A DNA stretch of 64,000 bases from NCBI GenBank assembly GCA_964582225.1, contig CAZORA010000002.1:1-64000 (forward strand). The letters run 5' to 3'. Of this stretch, positions 16,235-25,475 are shown piece after piece. The DNA is from Dokdonella_A sp964582225. Its GTDB lineage: Bacteria > Pseudomonadota > Gammaproteobacteria > Xanthomonadales > Rhodanobacteraceae. Made by a program: the position numbers and the translations under genes. Each line of letters starts with the position of its first letter. Positions within the stretch are counted from its first letter, which is position 1. The notes under the pieces were generated by a model. That model was not told the origin of the DNA and did no database searches. It worked only from the letters and a program-made list of their open reading frames with translations.

Positions 16235-17361
16235 CAGCGAAGCAGCAGCGCCGGGTCGGCCCGCCGCAGCGTGCGCACCGCCATCAGGCCCGATACCAGC
16301 GCGATGCCCATGACCAGCAGCGCACAGATTGCCATGGTCGCGGCGTCGAGCTGCACCGGCACGTCACGCCGCAACGCCAGCAGGATCAGCAGAAACGTGC
16401 CCAGGCCGCCGATCAGCAGCCCGAAGGCGCCGATCCAGGCCGCCTGTTCAAGCACGACCCGCCGCAACGCACCAAAGCCGATGCCGAGCGCCTGCAGCGT
16501 CGCGTACTCCTTGATCGAGCCAGCTACCGCGCCCATCAGGGTCTGACTGGTGATCACCGCGCCGACGACGCAGACGACGAAGGCCAGAAACAGTACGCCG
16601 AGACCAGCGCCGGTTTCGAACATCCAGTAGTGGACCGCGCGGCGGGCGAAGTCCCTGCTCGTCCACACTTCCCAGCGCGGCCGCGCGCCAGTGGCTTGCA
16701 GGCGCGCGGCGACAGCGGCCGCCTGACCCGGATCGCGCAGCTTGACGACGTAGTAGGCGACGTCGTCGCGCGAACTCTCGTCGAGCCGGCGCGCGGTATC
16801 CAGCGAGGCGAGAATGTTGACTCCGCCCAGGGCGCGCAGGCCGTTGCCGACGCCGACGATGCGCACTCGATGACCATTCATCACCGCCTGTCCGCCGACC
16901 CCCAGACCGAGCTTGGCGAGATCCGCGCGATCGACCACCACCCCATCCGGCTCGTTGAGGCGGGCGCGCAGTGCGGGTGAGATCGCGTCGGCAAACATCA
17001 TCGCGTCGGGCCGGGTATCGATTCCGGAGACGAATACGGAGACGCCGCCCTTTTCGGCCGGGCCGCGCCAGTCACCGTCGACCCAGCGGAACGGCTCCAC
17101 CCGCAGCACCTCCGGATCCATCAGCGCGCGGATCTCGGCGTCGCGCGGAATCGGCCGACCGAGCTCGATGCTCTGCGTACCCGGATAGCCGATCCAGAGG
17201 TCGCCTGCGGATTTGTTGATGTACACCGCCGAGCTGTTGAAGATCCCCAGCACCAGGGCCGCCTGCACCAGCAGCAGCAGTCCAGAAAAGGCCACGGCGA
17301 ATGCCGACGGCAGAAAGCGTCGCCAATCGTGGATCAGCGTCTTGCGCGCCAGCGGAACCAT
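16234..17361 (-). CDS. FtsX/MacB/DevC-like ABC transporter permease
   Basis: 375 aa. One N-terminal helix (LPSAFAVAFSGLLLLVQAALVLG) is followed by a large periplasmic domain of about 210 residues. Three helices then close the protein (around VLFLAFVVCVVGAVI, IGAFGLLIGGLGTFLLILLAL and ATMAICALLVMGIALVSGL). This four-helix layout with one big loop is that of MacB and DevC permeases, which act as mechanical pumps rather than channels. It is the second gene of the operon. It overlaps the TolC-like gene (upstream) and the ATPase gene (downstream) by one base each. Confidence 0.8.
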   Translation of the reverse strand: MVPLARKTLIHDWRRFLPSAFAVAFSGLLLLVQAALVLGIFNSSAVYINKSAGDLWIGYPGTQSIELGRPIPRDAEIRALMDPEVLRVEPFRWVDGDWRGPAEKGGVSVFVSGIDTRPDAMMFADAISPALRARLNEPDGVVVDRADLAKLGLGVGGQAVMNGHRVRIVGVGNGLRALGGVNILASLDTARRLDESSRDDVAYYVVKLRDPGQAAAVAARLQATGARPRWEVWTSRDFARRAVHYWMFETGAGLGVLFLAFVVCVVGAVITSQTLMGAVAGSIKEYATLQALGIGFGALRRVVLEQAAWIGAFGLLIGGLGTFLLILLALRRDVPVQLDAATMAICALLVMGIALVSGLMAVRTLRRADPALLLR

Positions 17362-18761
17362 CAGTCTTTGCTCCGCGCAGCGGGCAGCGGCGCGCCGCCC
17401 AGCGCCTTGTAGAGGGCAACGAAGGCGATGCTCCGCTCGCGTTCCGCCGCCGCCAGCTCGAGCTCAGCCTCGAGCAGCACCCGCTGCGCCTCAAGGCGCG
17501 CCTGTTGGTCGCTCAGGCCCAGCCGCAGCAGCACCGCGCTGGCGGCGTCGTCGCGTCGGCGAGTCTCCAATGCCCGCCTCAACGCGGCGCTGCGCTCGCC
17601 CTGTGCGGCGAGCTGCGCCAGCGCGGTCTCGGCTTCGCCGAGTCCTTCGAGCACCGCCTGACGATAGGCCAGCACGCTCGCCGCCAGCGTCTTTTCGTTC
17701 GCTTCAGCCTGCGCCTTGCGCATGCCCCAGTCGAACAGCGGCAGCTCGATCGCCGGCCCAACCGTCACGATGCTGTCCGCATTGGCCAGCCGCGTGCCGC
17801 CGATCACCTTGGCGGAATAGGTGAGCGAGCCGCCGATGCCGATTCGCGGCAGGCGCGCGGTGCGGGCCAGACCGAGCTCGCCGGCGGCCTGCAGCACCTC
17901 GCTTTCGGCGCGACGGATTTCCGGGCGCGTGCGCAGCATCTCGGCCGGGGGCGAGTGCAGGCGGAAGGCGCCGAGCCGCAGCGGCGCTGTCTCGCTCAGC
18001 CAGCTCGAATCCGGTGTGTCGCGGCCGAGCAGAAGCGCCAGCTGTCTCAAGGCGATATCGACGGCGAGCTGCGGCTCCTGCAGCGCCGCTTCCGCGCGCG
18101 CCTGTGCTGCCTCGACCTCGCCTAGATCTCGCTCTGCCGCGAGCCGCAGTCCGAGGCGAGTTCGGGTGAGCTCGACCAGCCGCGCGGCATCCGCGGCCAG
18201 CTGCTGCTGCAGCGCCAGCCGCTCGCGCGCAGCGCGCAGCTCGATCGCGGCGCGCACGACTTCGGCAATCACGCGCACGCGCGTCGCCTGCGCCGTGCTT
18301 TCCGCAAGGCCGAGCTCGCCGGCGGCAAGCTGCGACTCGATCTCCTTGCGGCCGAACAGGGCCAGTTCCCATTTGGCGTCGAAACCCATCTGGAAATAGC
18401 TGGCGCTGCTGTCCGGCGTCGGTTCAGAGTAGGTGTGGAGATTGACCTGTGGCAGATAGGGCGCCAGCGCCTGTCCAGCCAGAATGCGCGCCGCCTCGAC
18501 CCGCAGCTCGCTCTCGCGCAGGCTCAAATTGTGCTCGAGCACGGAGGCGACCAGCGCATCCAGACCGGCGTCATCGAAAACCCGCCACCACTGGCGCAAA
18601 TCCGCCGCCGGCGCCTGCGCATCGACCAGTGCGTGCTGCCACTCGCGCGGCAACTGCTGCGGCAACTGCGGTGGCATCACCGCACAGCCGGCCGCCATGA
18701 TCGCCAACAGGCTGGCCAGCAGGATTCGGGCGAGCGGGGCGAGAATTGCGCGGAGATGCAC
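17361..18761 (-). CDS. TolC/NodT-family outer-membrane efflux lipoprotein
   Basis: 466 aa. It starts with a lipoprotein signal (LLAIMAAGC, Cys26) and carries two tandem outer-membrane-efflux repeats rich in Ala/Leu/Glu helices. These include the typical VLEHNLSLRESELRVEAAR start and the LPRIGIGGSLTYS beta segment in the second half. It should form the trimeric outer-membrane duct of the tripartite pump. It is the first gene of the operon (order: duct, permease, ATPase, adaptor). The start codon is GTG. The 187-base gap upstream separates it from recQ on the same strand and must hold the promoter; I could not place it. Confidence 0.85.
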   Translation of the reverse strand: MHLRAILAPLARILLASLLAIMAAGCAVMPPQLPQQLPREWQHALVDAQAPAADLRQWWRVFDDAGLDALVASVLEHNLSLRESELRVEAARILAGQALAPYLPQVNLHTYSEPTPDSSASYFQMGFDAKWELALFGRKEIESQLAAGELGLAESTAQATRVRVIAEVVRAAIELRAARERLALQQQLAADAARLVELTRTRLGLRLAAERDLGEVEAAQARAEAALQEPQLAVDIALRQLALLLGRDTPDSSWLSETAPLRLGAFRLHSPPAEMLRTRPEIRRAESEVLQAAGELGLARTARLPRIGIGGSLTYSAKVIGGTRLANADSIVTVGPAIELPLFDWGMRKAQAEANEKTLAASVLAYRQAVLEGLGEAETALAQLAAQGERSAALRRALETRRRDDAASAVLLRLGLSDQQARLEAQRVLLEAELELAAAERERSIAFVALYKALGGAPLPAARSKD

Positions 18762-18948
18762 TGGTGAGTGTCTGCGGAAAAGAAGGGGGAAAGATCTCGT
18801 ATCGGGCAGCTAGGACCGCCGTGGCGGAACACAATTGCGCGCAGCGACGGCACGCAGCGCCGCGCCGGCTGCCCACTGCACGCCCCGACATCTGCGCAAG
18901 ACGCCGCAGACCCGTGAAGTCGGGCGTCGCCCCGGTCGGATGCGCAGT

Positions 18949-20829
18949 TTACCCATTCCTGCCGGAGACAGCCTCGACCGCCTGCTGCGCCGACTCCGCC
19001 AGAACGCTCAGGAAGGCCTCGCCGTAACGCGCCAGCTTGTGTGCGCCGACGCCGCCGAGTGCAGCCATCGCGCCCAGACTGCGCGGCCGCTCGCGCAGCA
19101 TCGCGTGCAGCGTTGCGTCATGGAAAATCACGTAAGGAGGAACGCCCTGCTCGCGGGCCAGGCGCGCTCGCAAAGCCCGCAGCGCCTGCCACAGGGATTC
19201 CTCGTGTGGCGCGATCTCGAGGGGCGCGCGAGCGGGCGCGGCTCCCGCGGCGCGGCGCGCGCGGCGCTCGGCCCGGCTCGCCGAATAGCGCAGCCGAACC
19301 GGCGTATCGCCGCGCAGCACCCCGCGACTGGCCGGCGTCAGACGCAGGGTTCCGTAGCCTTCCTCGTCGGCCGCCAGCAGGTTGGCGGCGAGGAGCTGGC
19401 GGAACACACTCTTCCACTGCCCCGCATCGAGCTCGCCGCCAATGCCGAAGGTGCTGAGTCGATTGTGACCCAGCGCACCGATGCGCTCGTCGGTTTCGCC
19501 GCGCAGTACCCGCACCACGTGGCTCACACCGAAACGCTGACCGGTGCGGTACACGCAGGACAGCGCCTTCTGCGCCAGCACACGTGCGTCGACGATCCGC
19601 GGCGGCTCGAGGCAGTTGTCACAATTGCCGCAGTCGTGATCGAGCGTTTCACCGAGCCTGGCAAGCAGGTAGCGGCGTCGGCAGCCCGGGGTCTCGGCAT
19701 AGGTCAGAAGCTGGTCGAGCTTGCACCGCTCGATCCGCTTGCGCTCCTCGCCGGCGCTCGAGCTTTCGATGAAGCCCCGCAGCGTCACCAGATCACCCAG
19801 TCCGTAACAGAGCCAGGCTTCCGCCGGCAGGCCGTCGCGACCCGCGCGTCCGGTTTCCTGGTAGTAACCCTCGATGCTGCGCGGCAGGTTGAGATGCGCA
19901 ACGAAGCGCACGTCCGGCTTGTCGATGCCCATGCCGAAGGCGATCGTCGCCACCATCACCACAGCCTCCTCGCCGAGGAAACGGCGCTGATTGGCAGCGC
20001 GGGAGTCGGCGTCCATCCCGGCGTGGTAGGGCAACGCCTCGATGCCCTGCCCGAGCAGCCATTCGGCGACTTCCTCCGTCTTGCGCCGCGAAAGGCAGTA
20101 GACGATGCCGGATTCGCCACGATGCTCGGCGAGAAACTCGGCCAGCTGCCGGCGCTGTTCGTACTGATCGACAATCCGGTAGCGGATGTTGGGGCGATCG
20201 AAGCTGGCGACGAAGCGCCGCGCCGACTGCAACGCCAGCTGCTCGACGATCTCCTCGCGGGTCGGCGGATCGGCGGTCGCGGTGAGCGCGATCCGCGGCA
20301 CCCCGGGAAAGCGCTCGTGCAGCACGCGGAGCTGGCGGTACTCGGGGCGGAAATCATGCCCCCACTGCGACACGCAGTGGGCTTCATCGATCGCGAACAG
20401 CGACAGGGGAATCCCCCGCAGGCAATCAAGGAAGCGGGGGGCCAGAAGTCGCTCCGGCGCGACGTACAGAAGCTTCAGCCTGCCGGCAAGCAGCTCACGC
20501 TCGACGACGTTTTGCTCGCCCGCCTCCTGCGACGAATTGAGGCAGGCCGCTGCCACGCCAAGCTGGCGCAGTGCTTCGACCTGATCCTGCATCAGCGCGA
20601 TCAGCGGGGAAACGACAACGGCCGTGCCTTCGCGCAGCAGCGCCGGAATCTGGTAGCAGAGCGACTTGCCGCCACCGGTCGGCATCAACACGAGCACATC
20701 ATCGCCCGCGGCGACCTGCCGAATGATGGCCAGCTGTTCGCCGCGGAACTCGCGATAGCCAAATACGGCGCGCAGCAGCTCCAGGGCTGCTGCGTCCGTA
20801 GACTCGGTGGCCTGCGAAGCCCCCGGCAT
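18949..20829 (-). CDS. recQ: ATP-dependent DNA helicase RecQ
   Basis: 626 aa, close to the E. coli enzyme (about 610). Motif I is MPTGGGKSLCYQ (residues 49-60) and motif II is AIDEAHCVSQWGHDFRPEY, including the RecQ-specific aromatic loop. Motif VI is YYQETGRAGRDG. The RQC zinc site appears as DCGNCDNCLEP, and an HRDC domain closes the protein. It unwinds DNA 3'-5' for recombination and replication-fork repair. The start was set at ATG 20829; an upstream in-frame start adds 51 Arg-rich residues that overlap the SYLF gene. It follows the SYLF gene by 10 bases, so the two may be co-transcribed. Confidence 0.95.
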   Translation of the reverse strand: MPGASQATESTDAAALELLRAVFGYREFRGEQLAIIRQVAAGDDVLVLMPTGGGKSLCYQIPALLREGTAVVVSPLIALMQDQVEALRQLGVAAACLNSSQEAGEQNVVERELLAGRLKLLYVAPERLLAPRFLDCLRGIPLSLFAIDEAHCVSQWGHDFRPEYRQLRVLHERFPGVPRIALTATADPPTREEIVEQLALQSARRFVASFDRPNIRYRIVDQYEQRRQLAEFLAEHRGESGIVYCLSRRKTEEVAEWLLGQGIEALPYHAGMDADSRAANQRRFLGEEAVVMVATIAFGMGIDKPDVRFVAHLNLPRSIEGYYQETGRAGRDGLPAEAWLCYGLGDLVTLRGFIESSSAGEERKRIERCKLDQLLTYAETPGCRRRYLLARLGETLDHDCGNCDNCLEPPRIVDARVLAQKALSCVYRTGQRFGVSHVVRVLRGETDERIGALGHNRLSTFGIGGELDAGQWKSVFRQLLAANLLAADEEGYGTLRLTPASRGVLRGDTPVRLRYSASRAERRARRAAGAAPARAPLEIAPHEESLWQALRALRARLAREQGVPPYVIFHDATLHAMLRERPRSLGAMAALGGVGAHKLARYGEAFLSVLAESAQQAVEAVSGRNG

Positions 20830-20839
20830 CGCCACTCGT

Positions 20840-21403
20840 TTACTTCGCCTGATAGGTGAACTTCTGTCCGGCGAGCGCGGCCTGATACATGGCGCCGCCC
20901 TTGACGATCGTGAACACCGCCATGCCCTTGTAGTAGCGACCGGCCGTGGTCGCGTCCTTCTTGCCGCCACTGGCGCTGGCACTGGCGCCCGAGGTGCCCG
21001 CGCTCGCCCCCGCCGCAGCAGTGATCACCACCGCGCTGGCGTCGGCACCGAACTCGAAGCTGCCGGCGGTGAAGTCGCGGTAAGCCGAGGGGTTTTCGAA
21101 GAAGATGATCTGGCTATAAGCCTGGCCACCCAGCTGCGCGCCTACGCTGAACTGGATCATCGAGGTGTCACCGGTGTAGTGGCCCTCGCGGTAGACGCGG
21201 CCATTGCCGTGCGCCGCGCCGACGATCAGGCCGCCCTTGCCGATGCTCGGAAACACTGCGTAGCCGTAGCTATCGCTGAAGAAACGGGCACTCTGACCGG
21301 CGTTCTTGAACAACGCAATGGTGTCGCTGTAGCTGTCGGCGCGAACGGTCGTCGCCGCGAGCCCCAGAAGCAGGCTGGCCATCACCACGAGAAAACGTTG
21401 CAT
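20840..21403 (-). CDS. Secreted SYLF-domain (Ysc84-like) protein
   Basis: 187 aa. A signal peptide (MQRFLVVMASLLLGLAATTVRA) is followed by a SYLF lipid-binding domain: YGYAVFPSIGKGGLIVGAAHGNGRVY, then SVGAQLGGQAYSQIIFFEN and ADASAVVI. A low-complexity Gly/Ala/Ser stretch (ASAGTSGASASASGG) splits the last part of the domain. ATG 21403 is chosen because it begins the signal peptide and has GGAGG about 10 bases upstream. Bacterial SYLF proteins are periplasmic or outer-membrane lipid-binding proteins of uncertain role. It lies just upstream of recQ, which has no obvious functional link. Confidence 0.8.
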   Translation of the reverse strand: MQRFLVVMASLLLGLAATTVRADSYSDTIALFKNAGQSARFFSDSYGYAVFPSIGKGGLIVGAAHGNGRVYREGHYTGDTSMIQFSVGAQLGGQAYSQIIFFENPSAYRDFTAGSFEFGADASAVVITAAAGASAGTSGASASASGGKKDATTAGRYYKGMAVFTIVKGGAMYQAALAGQKFTYQAK

Positions 21404-21629
21404 GACTGAAGATCCTCCACTGTGCAAAGCCACGAATCCCGACGCGACGATCGCGCGCCGAAGCGCCGGCAGGATGATCCGGCCGGCGGACAAACGCAAC
21501 GCGCAAACGCGCCGAGAGCTGAACGACCCTCGCCCTTTGCCTGCGCGGTTGAATTGGATAGGCTTCGAGCTTCATGCATCGCGGCCGCCTCGGGCGGTCA
21601 GCGCACCGCATCCCTGATCGAGGTTTCGC

Positions 21630-22070
21630 ATGAAGTCAGTCAGAAAGTCGATGATCCCGCTGCTTGTCGCGCTGCTGGTCGGCTGCGGCGGCGGCCCGGC
21701 ACGCAAGCTGCACCCTTCCACTGCCAGCATCCAGCAGCTTGCAGTCGAGCCGGATGGGCGGTGGCGGCTCAGCCTGCGCCTGCAGAATTTCAGCAACGTC
21801 CCCATGCACTACAGTCGGATCGACGCCAGCCTGCAGATCGACGGCGGTGATGCCGGCCGCATCCAGGTCGATCCCGACATCGACATCGTCGCCAACGGCG
21901 GCGACGTGTTCGAGCTGCGTATGCCGGCTGAAATCGTGTTACCGATCGGGCGGGACTTCCTCTACCGACTGCAGGGTACGATCGAAACCAGCTCACCGAA
22001 GGCGCGCTACAAGTTCGAGCGCAGCAGCCGACTGTCGCCGGTGCCGGGAGTCGCCGACACCTGGCGCTGA
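21630..22070 (+). CDS. LEA14-like lipoprotein
   Basis: 146 aa. The lipobox LLVGC puts the lipidated cysteine at residue 19. The mature domain resembles the LEA type 2 / water-stress fold: LSLRLQNFSNVPMHYSRIDASLQIDG, then a strand-rich part ending in an LPIGRDFLYRLQGTIE segment. Such lipoproteins are usually held at the inner face of the outer membrane or the outer face of the inner membrane. The function is unknown. It is transcribed away from the SYLF gene and is followed 74 bases later by the acyl-CoA dehydrogenase gene on the same strand. Confidence 0.65.
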   Translation: MKSVRKSMIPLLVALLVGCGGGPARKLHPSTASIQQLAVEPDGRWRLSLRLQNFSNVPMHYSRIDASLQIDGGDAGRIQVDPDIDIVANGGDVFELRMPAEIVLPIGRDFLYRLQGTIETSSPKARYKFERSSRLSPVPGVADTWR

Positions 22071-22144
22071 GAGGTGACATCCCGCTACACCATTCCGGGT
22101 CCGTCGCCGGTCACGCTCGACGGAATCAGATCAGGAGCTTCACC

Positions 22145-23932
22145 ATGAGTCGCTATACTGCCCCGCTTGCCGACCTCCGCTTCGTCCTGCATCAGGTGCT
22201 CGAAGTCGAGAAGACCTACGCCCGCCTGCCAGGATGCGAGGTGGCCAGTGCCGACCTGATCGATGCAGTGCTGGAGGAGGCCGGCAAGTTCAGCGAGCAG
22301 GTGCTGGCGCCGCTCAACGGCTCGGGTGACCAGGAAGGTTGCCAGTTCGACCCGACGAGCCACGAAGTGCGCACGCCCAAGGGCTTCAAGGACGCCTTCC
22401 GCCTCTACGTGGAGGGCGGCTGGACCGGCCTCACCATCGACGCGGCCTTCGGCGGCCAGGCCTTGCCGGAAACCATCGGCGCTGCGCTCAAGGAGATGGT
22501 CGATTCGGCCAACCTCGCCTGGAGCAACTATCCGATGCTCTCCCACGGCGCCTCCTCGGCGCTCGAACATCACGGCGAGGACTGGCAACGCGAGGTGTTC
22601 CTGAAGCCCTTGGTCAACGGCACCTGGACCGGCACCATGTGTCTCACCGAGCCGCACTGCGGCACCGATCTCGGCCTGCTGAAAACCCGCGCCGAGCCGA
22701 CTGCCGACGGCAGCTACCGGGTCACCGGCACCAAGATCTTCATCACTGCCGGCGAGCACGACTTCGTCGGCAACATCCTTCATCTGGTGCTGGCGCGACT
22801 GCCAGACGCGCCGGCCGGCGTGAAAGGCATCTCCCTGTTTCTGGTGCCCAAGTTCAAGGTGGCGAAGGACGGCACGGTGAGCGAGCGCAACCGCCTGGCC
22901 TGCGGCTCGATCGAGCACAAGATGGGCATCCACGGCTCGGTCACCTGCGTGATGAACTTCGACGGCGCTGAGGGCTGGATGGTCGGCCAGCCGAACAAGG
23001 GCCTGGCCGCCATGTTCACCATGATGAACACCGCCCGCCTCGCGGTTGGTCTGCAGGGCCTCGGCCTCGCCGAGCGCGCCTACCAGAACTCCTTGGCCTA
23101 TGCCCGCGAGCGCCTGCAGATGCGCGCCCTGAGCGGCCCGAAGTTTCCCGACAAGCCGGCCGACCCGCTGATCGTGCATCCCGACGTGCGGCGCATGCTG
23201 CTGACCCAGAAGGCCTTCGTCGAGGGCGGCCGCATGCTGGCGCTCTACGCCTACCTGCACGAGGACATCCGCAAGCATGCGGACGCCGCCGCCGAGCGCG
23301 AGCGCGCCGAGGCGCTGGTTTCATTCCTGACGCCCATCGTCAAGGGCCTGCTCACGGAAACCGCGATCGAGTGCACCTACGACGGCCAGCAGATCTTCGG
23401 CGGCCACGGCTACATCGTCGAGAACGGCATGGAGCAGTTCGCCCGCGACGCGCGCATCACTACGCTCTACGAGGGCACCACGCAGATTCAGGCCAATGAC
23501 CTGCTGGGACGCAAGGTGCTGCAGCTAAAAGGGGTTGGCCTCAAGCACTTCCTGGGCGAGATCGAGGCTTTCTGCGCCGCTCACGCGGGCGACGCTGGCC
23601 TCGCCGAGTTCATCGGCCCGCTTGGCAAGGCGGCTGCCGACTGGGCCGCTCTGACCCAAGAGATCGCCGCCCGCGCCGCTGCCGACCCCGAGGAAATCGG
23701 CGCCGCTGCCTGCGACTACCTGTTCTATTCCGGCTACGTCGCGCTGGCCTGGTTCTGGGCGCGCGCGGTAGCCAGCGCGGATGCCGCCGGCTCCGCCGAG
23801 CGGCGCGAGGCCAAGCGCCACACCGCGCGCTTCTACTATGCGCGCATCCTGCCGCGGACCCAGGTCCACGCGGCGACCATCCGCAGCGGCGCCGCCAACC
23901 TGATGGAGATGCCGGCGGCGCTGTTCGACTGA
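22145..23932 (+). CDS. Acyl-CoA dehydrogenase, long (about 600-aa) type
   Basis: 595 aa. It has the acyl-CoA dehydrogenase core: MCLTEPHCGTDLGLLKTRA, KIFITAGEHD, GIHGSVTCVM, and the FAD/CoA segment FGGHGYIVENGMEQFARDARITTLYEGTTQIQ. The Glu in YEGTTQIQ is at the place of the catalytic base. A 120-residue C-terminal extension follows. This length and pattern match the FadE/DmdC group, which oxidises acyl-CoA or 3-methylmercaptopropionyl-CoA with FAD and feeds electrons to ETF. The exact substrate is not decided. AGGAG stands 8 bases before the ATG. It ends only 5 bases from the convergent DHA2 transporter gene. Confidence 0.85.
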   Translation: MSRYTAPLADLRFVLHQVLEVEKTYARLPGCEVASADLIDAVLEEAGKFSEQVLAPLNGSGDQEGCQFDPTSHEVRTPKGFKDAFRLYVEGGWTGLTIDAAFGGQALPETIGAALKEMVDSANLAWSNYPMLSHGASSALEHHGEDWQREVFLKPLVNGTWTGTMCLTEPHCGTDLGLLKTRAEPTADGSYRVTGTKIFITAGEHDFVGNILHLVLARLPDAPAGVKGISLFLVPKFKVAKDGTVSERNRLACGSIEHKMGIHGSVTCVMNFDGAEGWMVGQPNKGLAAMFTMMNTARLAVGLQGLGLAERAYQNSLAYARERLQMRALSGPKFPDKPADPLIVHPDVRRMLLTQKAFVEGGRMLALYAYLHEDIRKHADAAAERERAEALVSFLTPIVKGLLTETAIECTYDGQQIFGGHGYIVENGMEQFARDARITTLYEGTTQIQANDLLGRKVLQLKGVGLKHFLGEIEAFCAAHAGDAGLAEFIGPLGKAAADWAALTQEIAARAAADPEEIGAAACDYLFYSGYVALAWFWARAVASADAAGSAERREAKRHTARFYYARILPRTQVHAATIRSGAANLMEMPAALFD

Positions 23933-23937
23933 AGTTC

Positions 23938-25401
23938 TCAGCTGCGCCCCGCGTCGACGTCGGCACCTGCCATGCCGAAACGGCGCGGCGTGAGGAACAG
24001 CACGAAGGTCAACGCAAGCGCCGCGACCAGGAGCCCGAGGTAGACCCAACGCATGGCGTCTGCCAGCGCAAGGCGCAGGAAGGCGTCGAGCGCGCCCTGC
24101 GCGCCGGGACTTTCCAGCACCCGCAGCACTTCGTCAGGATGGCTCGGCAGGATCGCCGCCAGGCCGGCGGGCGCCCGCGCGAGTGCATCGCGCATCGCAC
24201 CGTTGAAGATCGCCCCGGCCATCGCTGCACCGAGGCACTGACCGAGATAGCGGGAAAACAGGTTGGCCCCGGTCACCACGCCGCGCTGGCCCCAGCCGAC
24301 CATCGACTGCACGCCGACCAGGAGCGGCGTCGACAGCAGGCCGAAACCGGCGCCGAGCAGCACCTGATCGACGGCGAGCCACGCCGCCCCGGCGCGCGGC
24401 GACAGCAGCAAGAACCCGGCAGTGGCCAGAACCAGCAGTACGGCGCCGCAGAGCCCGGTATCGCGAAATCCGATCCGCAGATAGAGCTTCCCGGACAACG
24501 AGGAGGCCAGCGGCCAGCCAAGGCTGATGCAAGCCAGCAGTAGGCCGGCGGCGATCGGCCCGAGGCCGAGCACTGCCTGGCCGTAGGTCGGCAGATAAGT
24601 GTTGGGACCCATCATCACCAAGCCCATCGCGATCATCGCCAGGTTGGTACCTATCAGGGCCGCGCGCCGCCACAGCCAGGGCGGCTGGATCGGCTCGCGG
24701 GCGCGGCGCTCGACGAAGGGCAGCAGGCCACCGAGCAACAGCGCCGCGAGGAAGGCGGCGAGACTCGGCGGCGACAGCCAGGGCCAGCTCTGTCCGCCCT
24801 GCAGCAGGCCGAGCAGCAGCGCTGCCACCGCCAGCATCAGGAGCAGCGCGCCCGCGTAGTCGATCTGGTGGCGCTCGCCGCGCGGACGCTCGTCCAAGAA
24901 GCGGTCGATCAGGCCCATGGCAAGCAGTCCGATCGGCAGGTTGACCAGGAAAATCCAGCGCCAGGATGCGTATTCGACGAAGCTGCCGCCGAGCGTCGGC
25001 CCGACCACCGCGGCCATGCCCCATACGCTCGACAGCCAGCCCTGGACGCGGGCGCGCTCGCGCACCGTGTAGATGTCGCCGGCGAGCGTGTTGACCGTCG
25101 CCATGATGGCGCCCGCACCGAGCCCCTGCAGACCGCGAAAACCGATCAGGCTCGCCATGTCCCAGGCCAGCGCGCAGGCGGCGGAACCCACAAGAAACAG
25201 CAGCATGCCAAAGATCAGCACGCGCTTGCGGCCGAAGGTATCGGCCAGCTTGCCGTAAATCGGAATCGTGATCGTCTGCCCCAGCAGGTAGACCGAAAAC
25301 AGCCAGCTGAACAGACGGAAGCCGCCGAGATCGGCCACGATCTGCGGCACCGCAGTGGAGACGATGGTGCTGTCCATCGCCGCCAGCGTCAGCGTCAGCA
25401 T
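23938..25401 (-). CDS. DHA2-family (EmrB-like) MFS drug transporter; true start probably CTG 25479
   Basis: 487 aa from the first ATG, with about 14 hydrophobic helices. DHA2 motifs are present: DSTIVSTAVPQIVADLGG in helix 1, GKLADTFGRKRVL in loop 2-3, RGLQGLGAGAIM in helix 4, and GPTLGGSFVEYASWRWIFLVNLPIG in helix 5. It probably exports drugs or toxic organics by proton antiport. ATG 25401 cuts helix 1. The frame stays open upstream and encodes a normal N terminus (LRRGWILAAL just before the ATG). No ATG, GTG or TTG occurs there. CTG 25479-25477 overlaps the stop of the copper ATPase as CTGA and has GGAG nine bases upstream, so the full protein would be 513 aa. Confidence 0.85.
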   Translation of the reverse strand: MLTLTLAAMDSTIVSTAVPQIVADLGGFRLFSWLFSVYLLGQTITIPIYGKLADTFGRKRVLIFGMLLFLVGSAACALAWDMASLIGFRGLQGLGAGAIMATVNTLAGDIYTVRERARVQGWLSSVWGMAAVVGPTLGGSFVEYASWRWIFLVNLPIGLLAMGLIDRFLDERPRGERHQIDYAGALLLMLAVAALLLGLLQGGQSWPWLSPPSLAAFLAALLLGGLLPFVERRAREPIQPPWLWRRAALIGTNLAMIAMGLVMMGPNTYLPTYGQAVLGLGPIAAGLLLACISLGWPLASSLSGKLYLRIGFRDTGLCGAVLLVLATAGFLLLSPRAGAAWLAVDQVLLGAGFGLLSTPLLVGVQSMVGWGQRGVVTGANLFSRYLGQCLGAAMAGAIFNGAMRDALARAPAGLAAILPSHPDEVLRVLESPGAQGALDAFLRLALADAMRWVYLGLLVAALALTFVLFLTPRRFGMAGADVDAGRS

Positions 25402-25475
25402 CAGCGCTGCGAGGATCCAGCCGCGGCGCAGCGGTGCAGGCGCCCCGCCGCCCGCGGGATGGGGCGCGGCAACGG

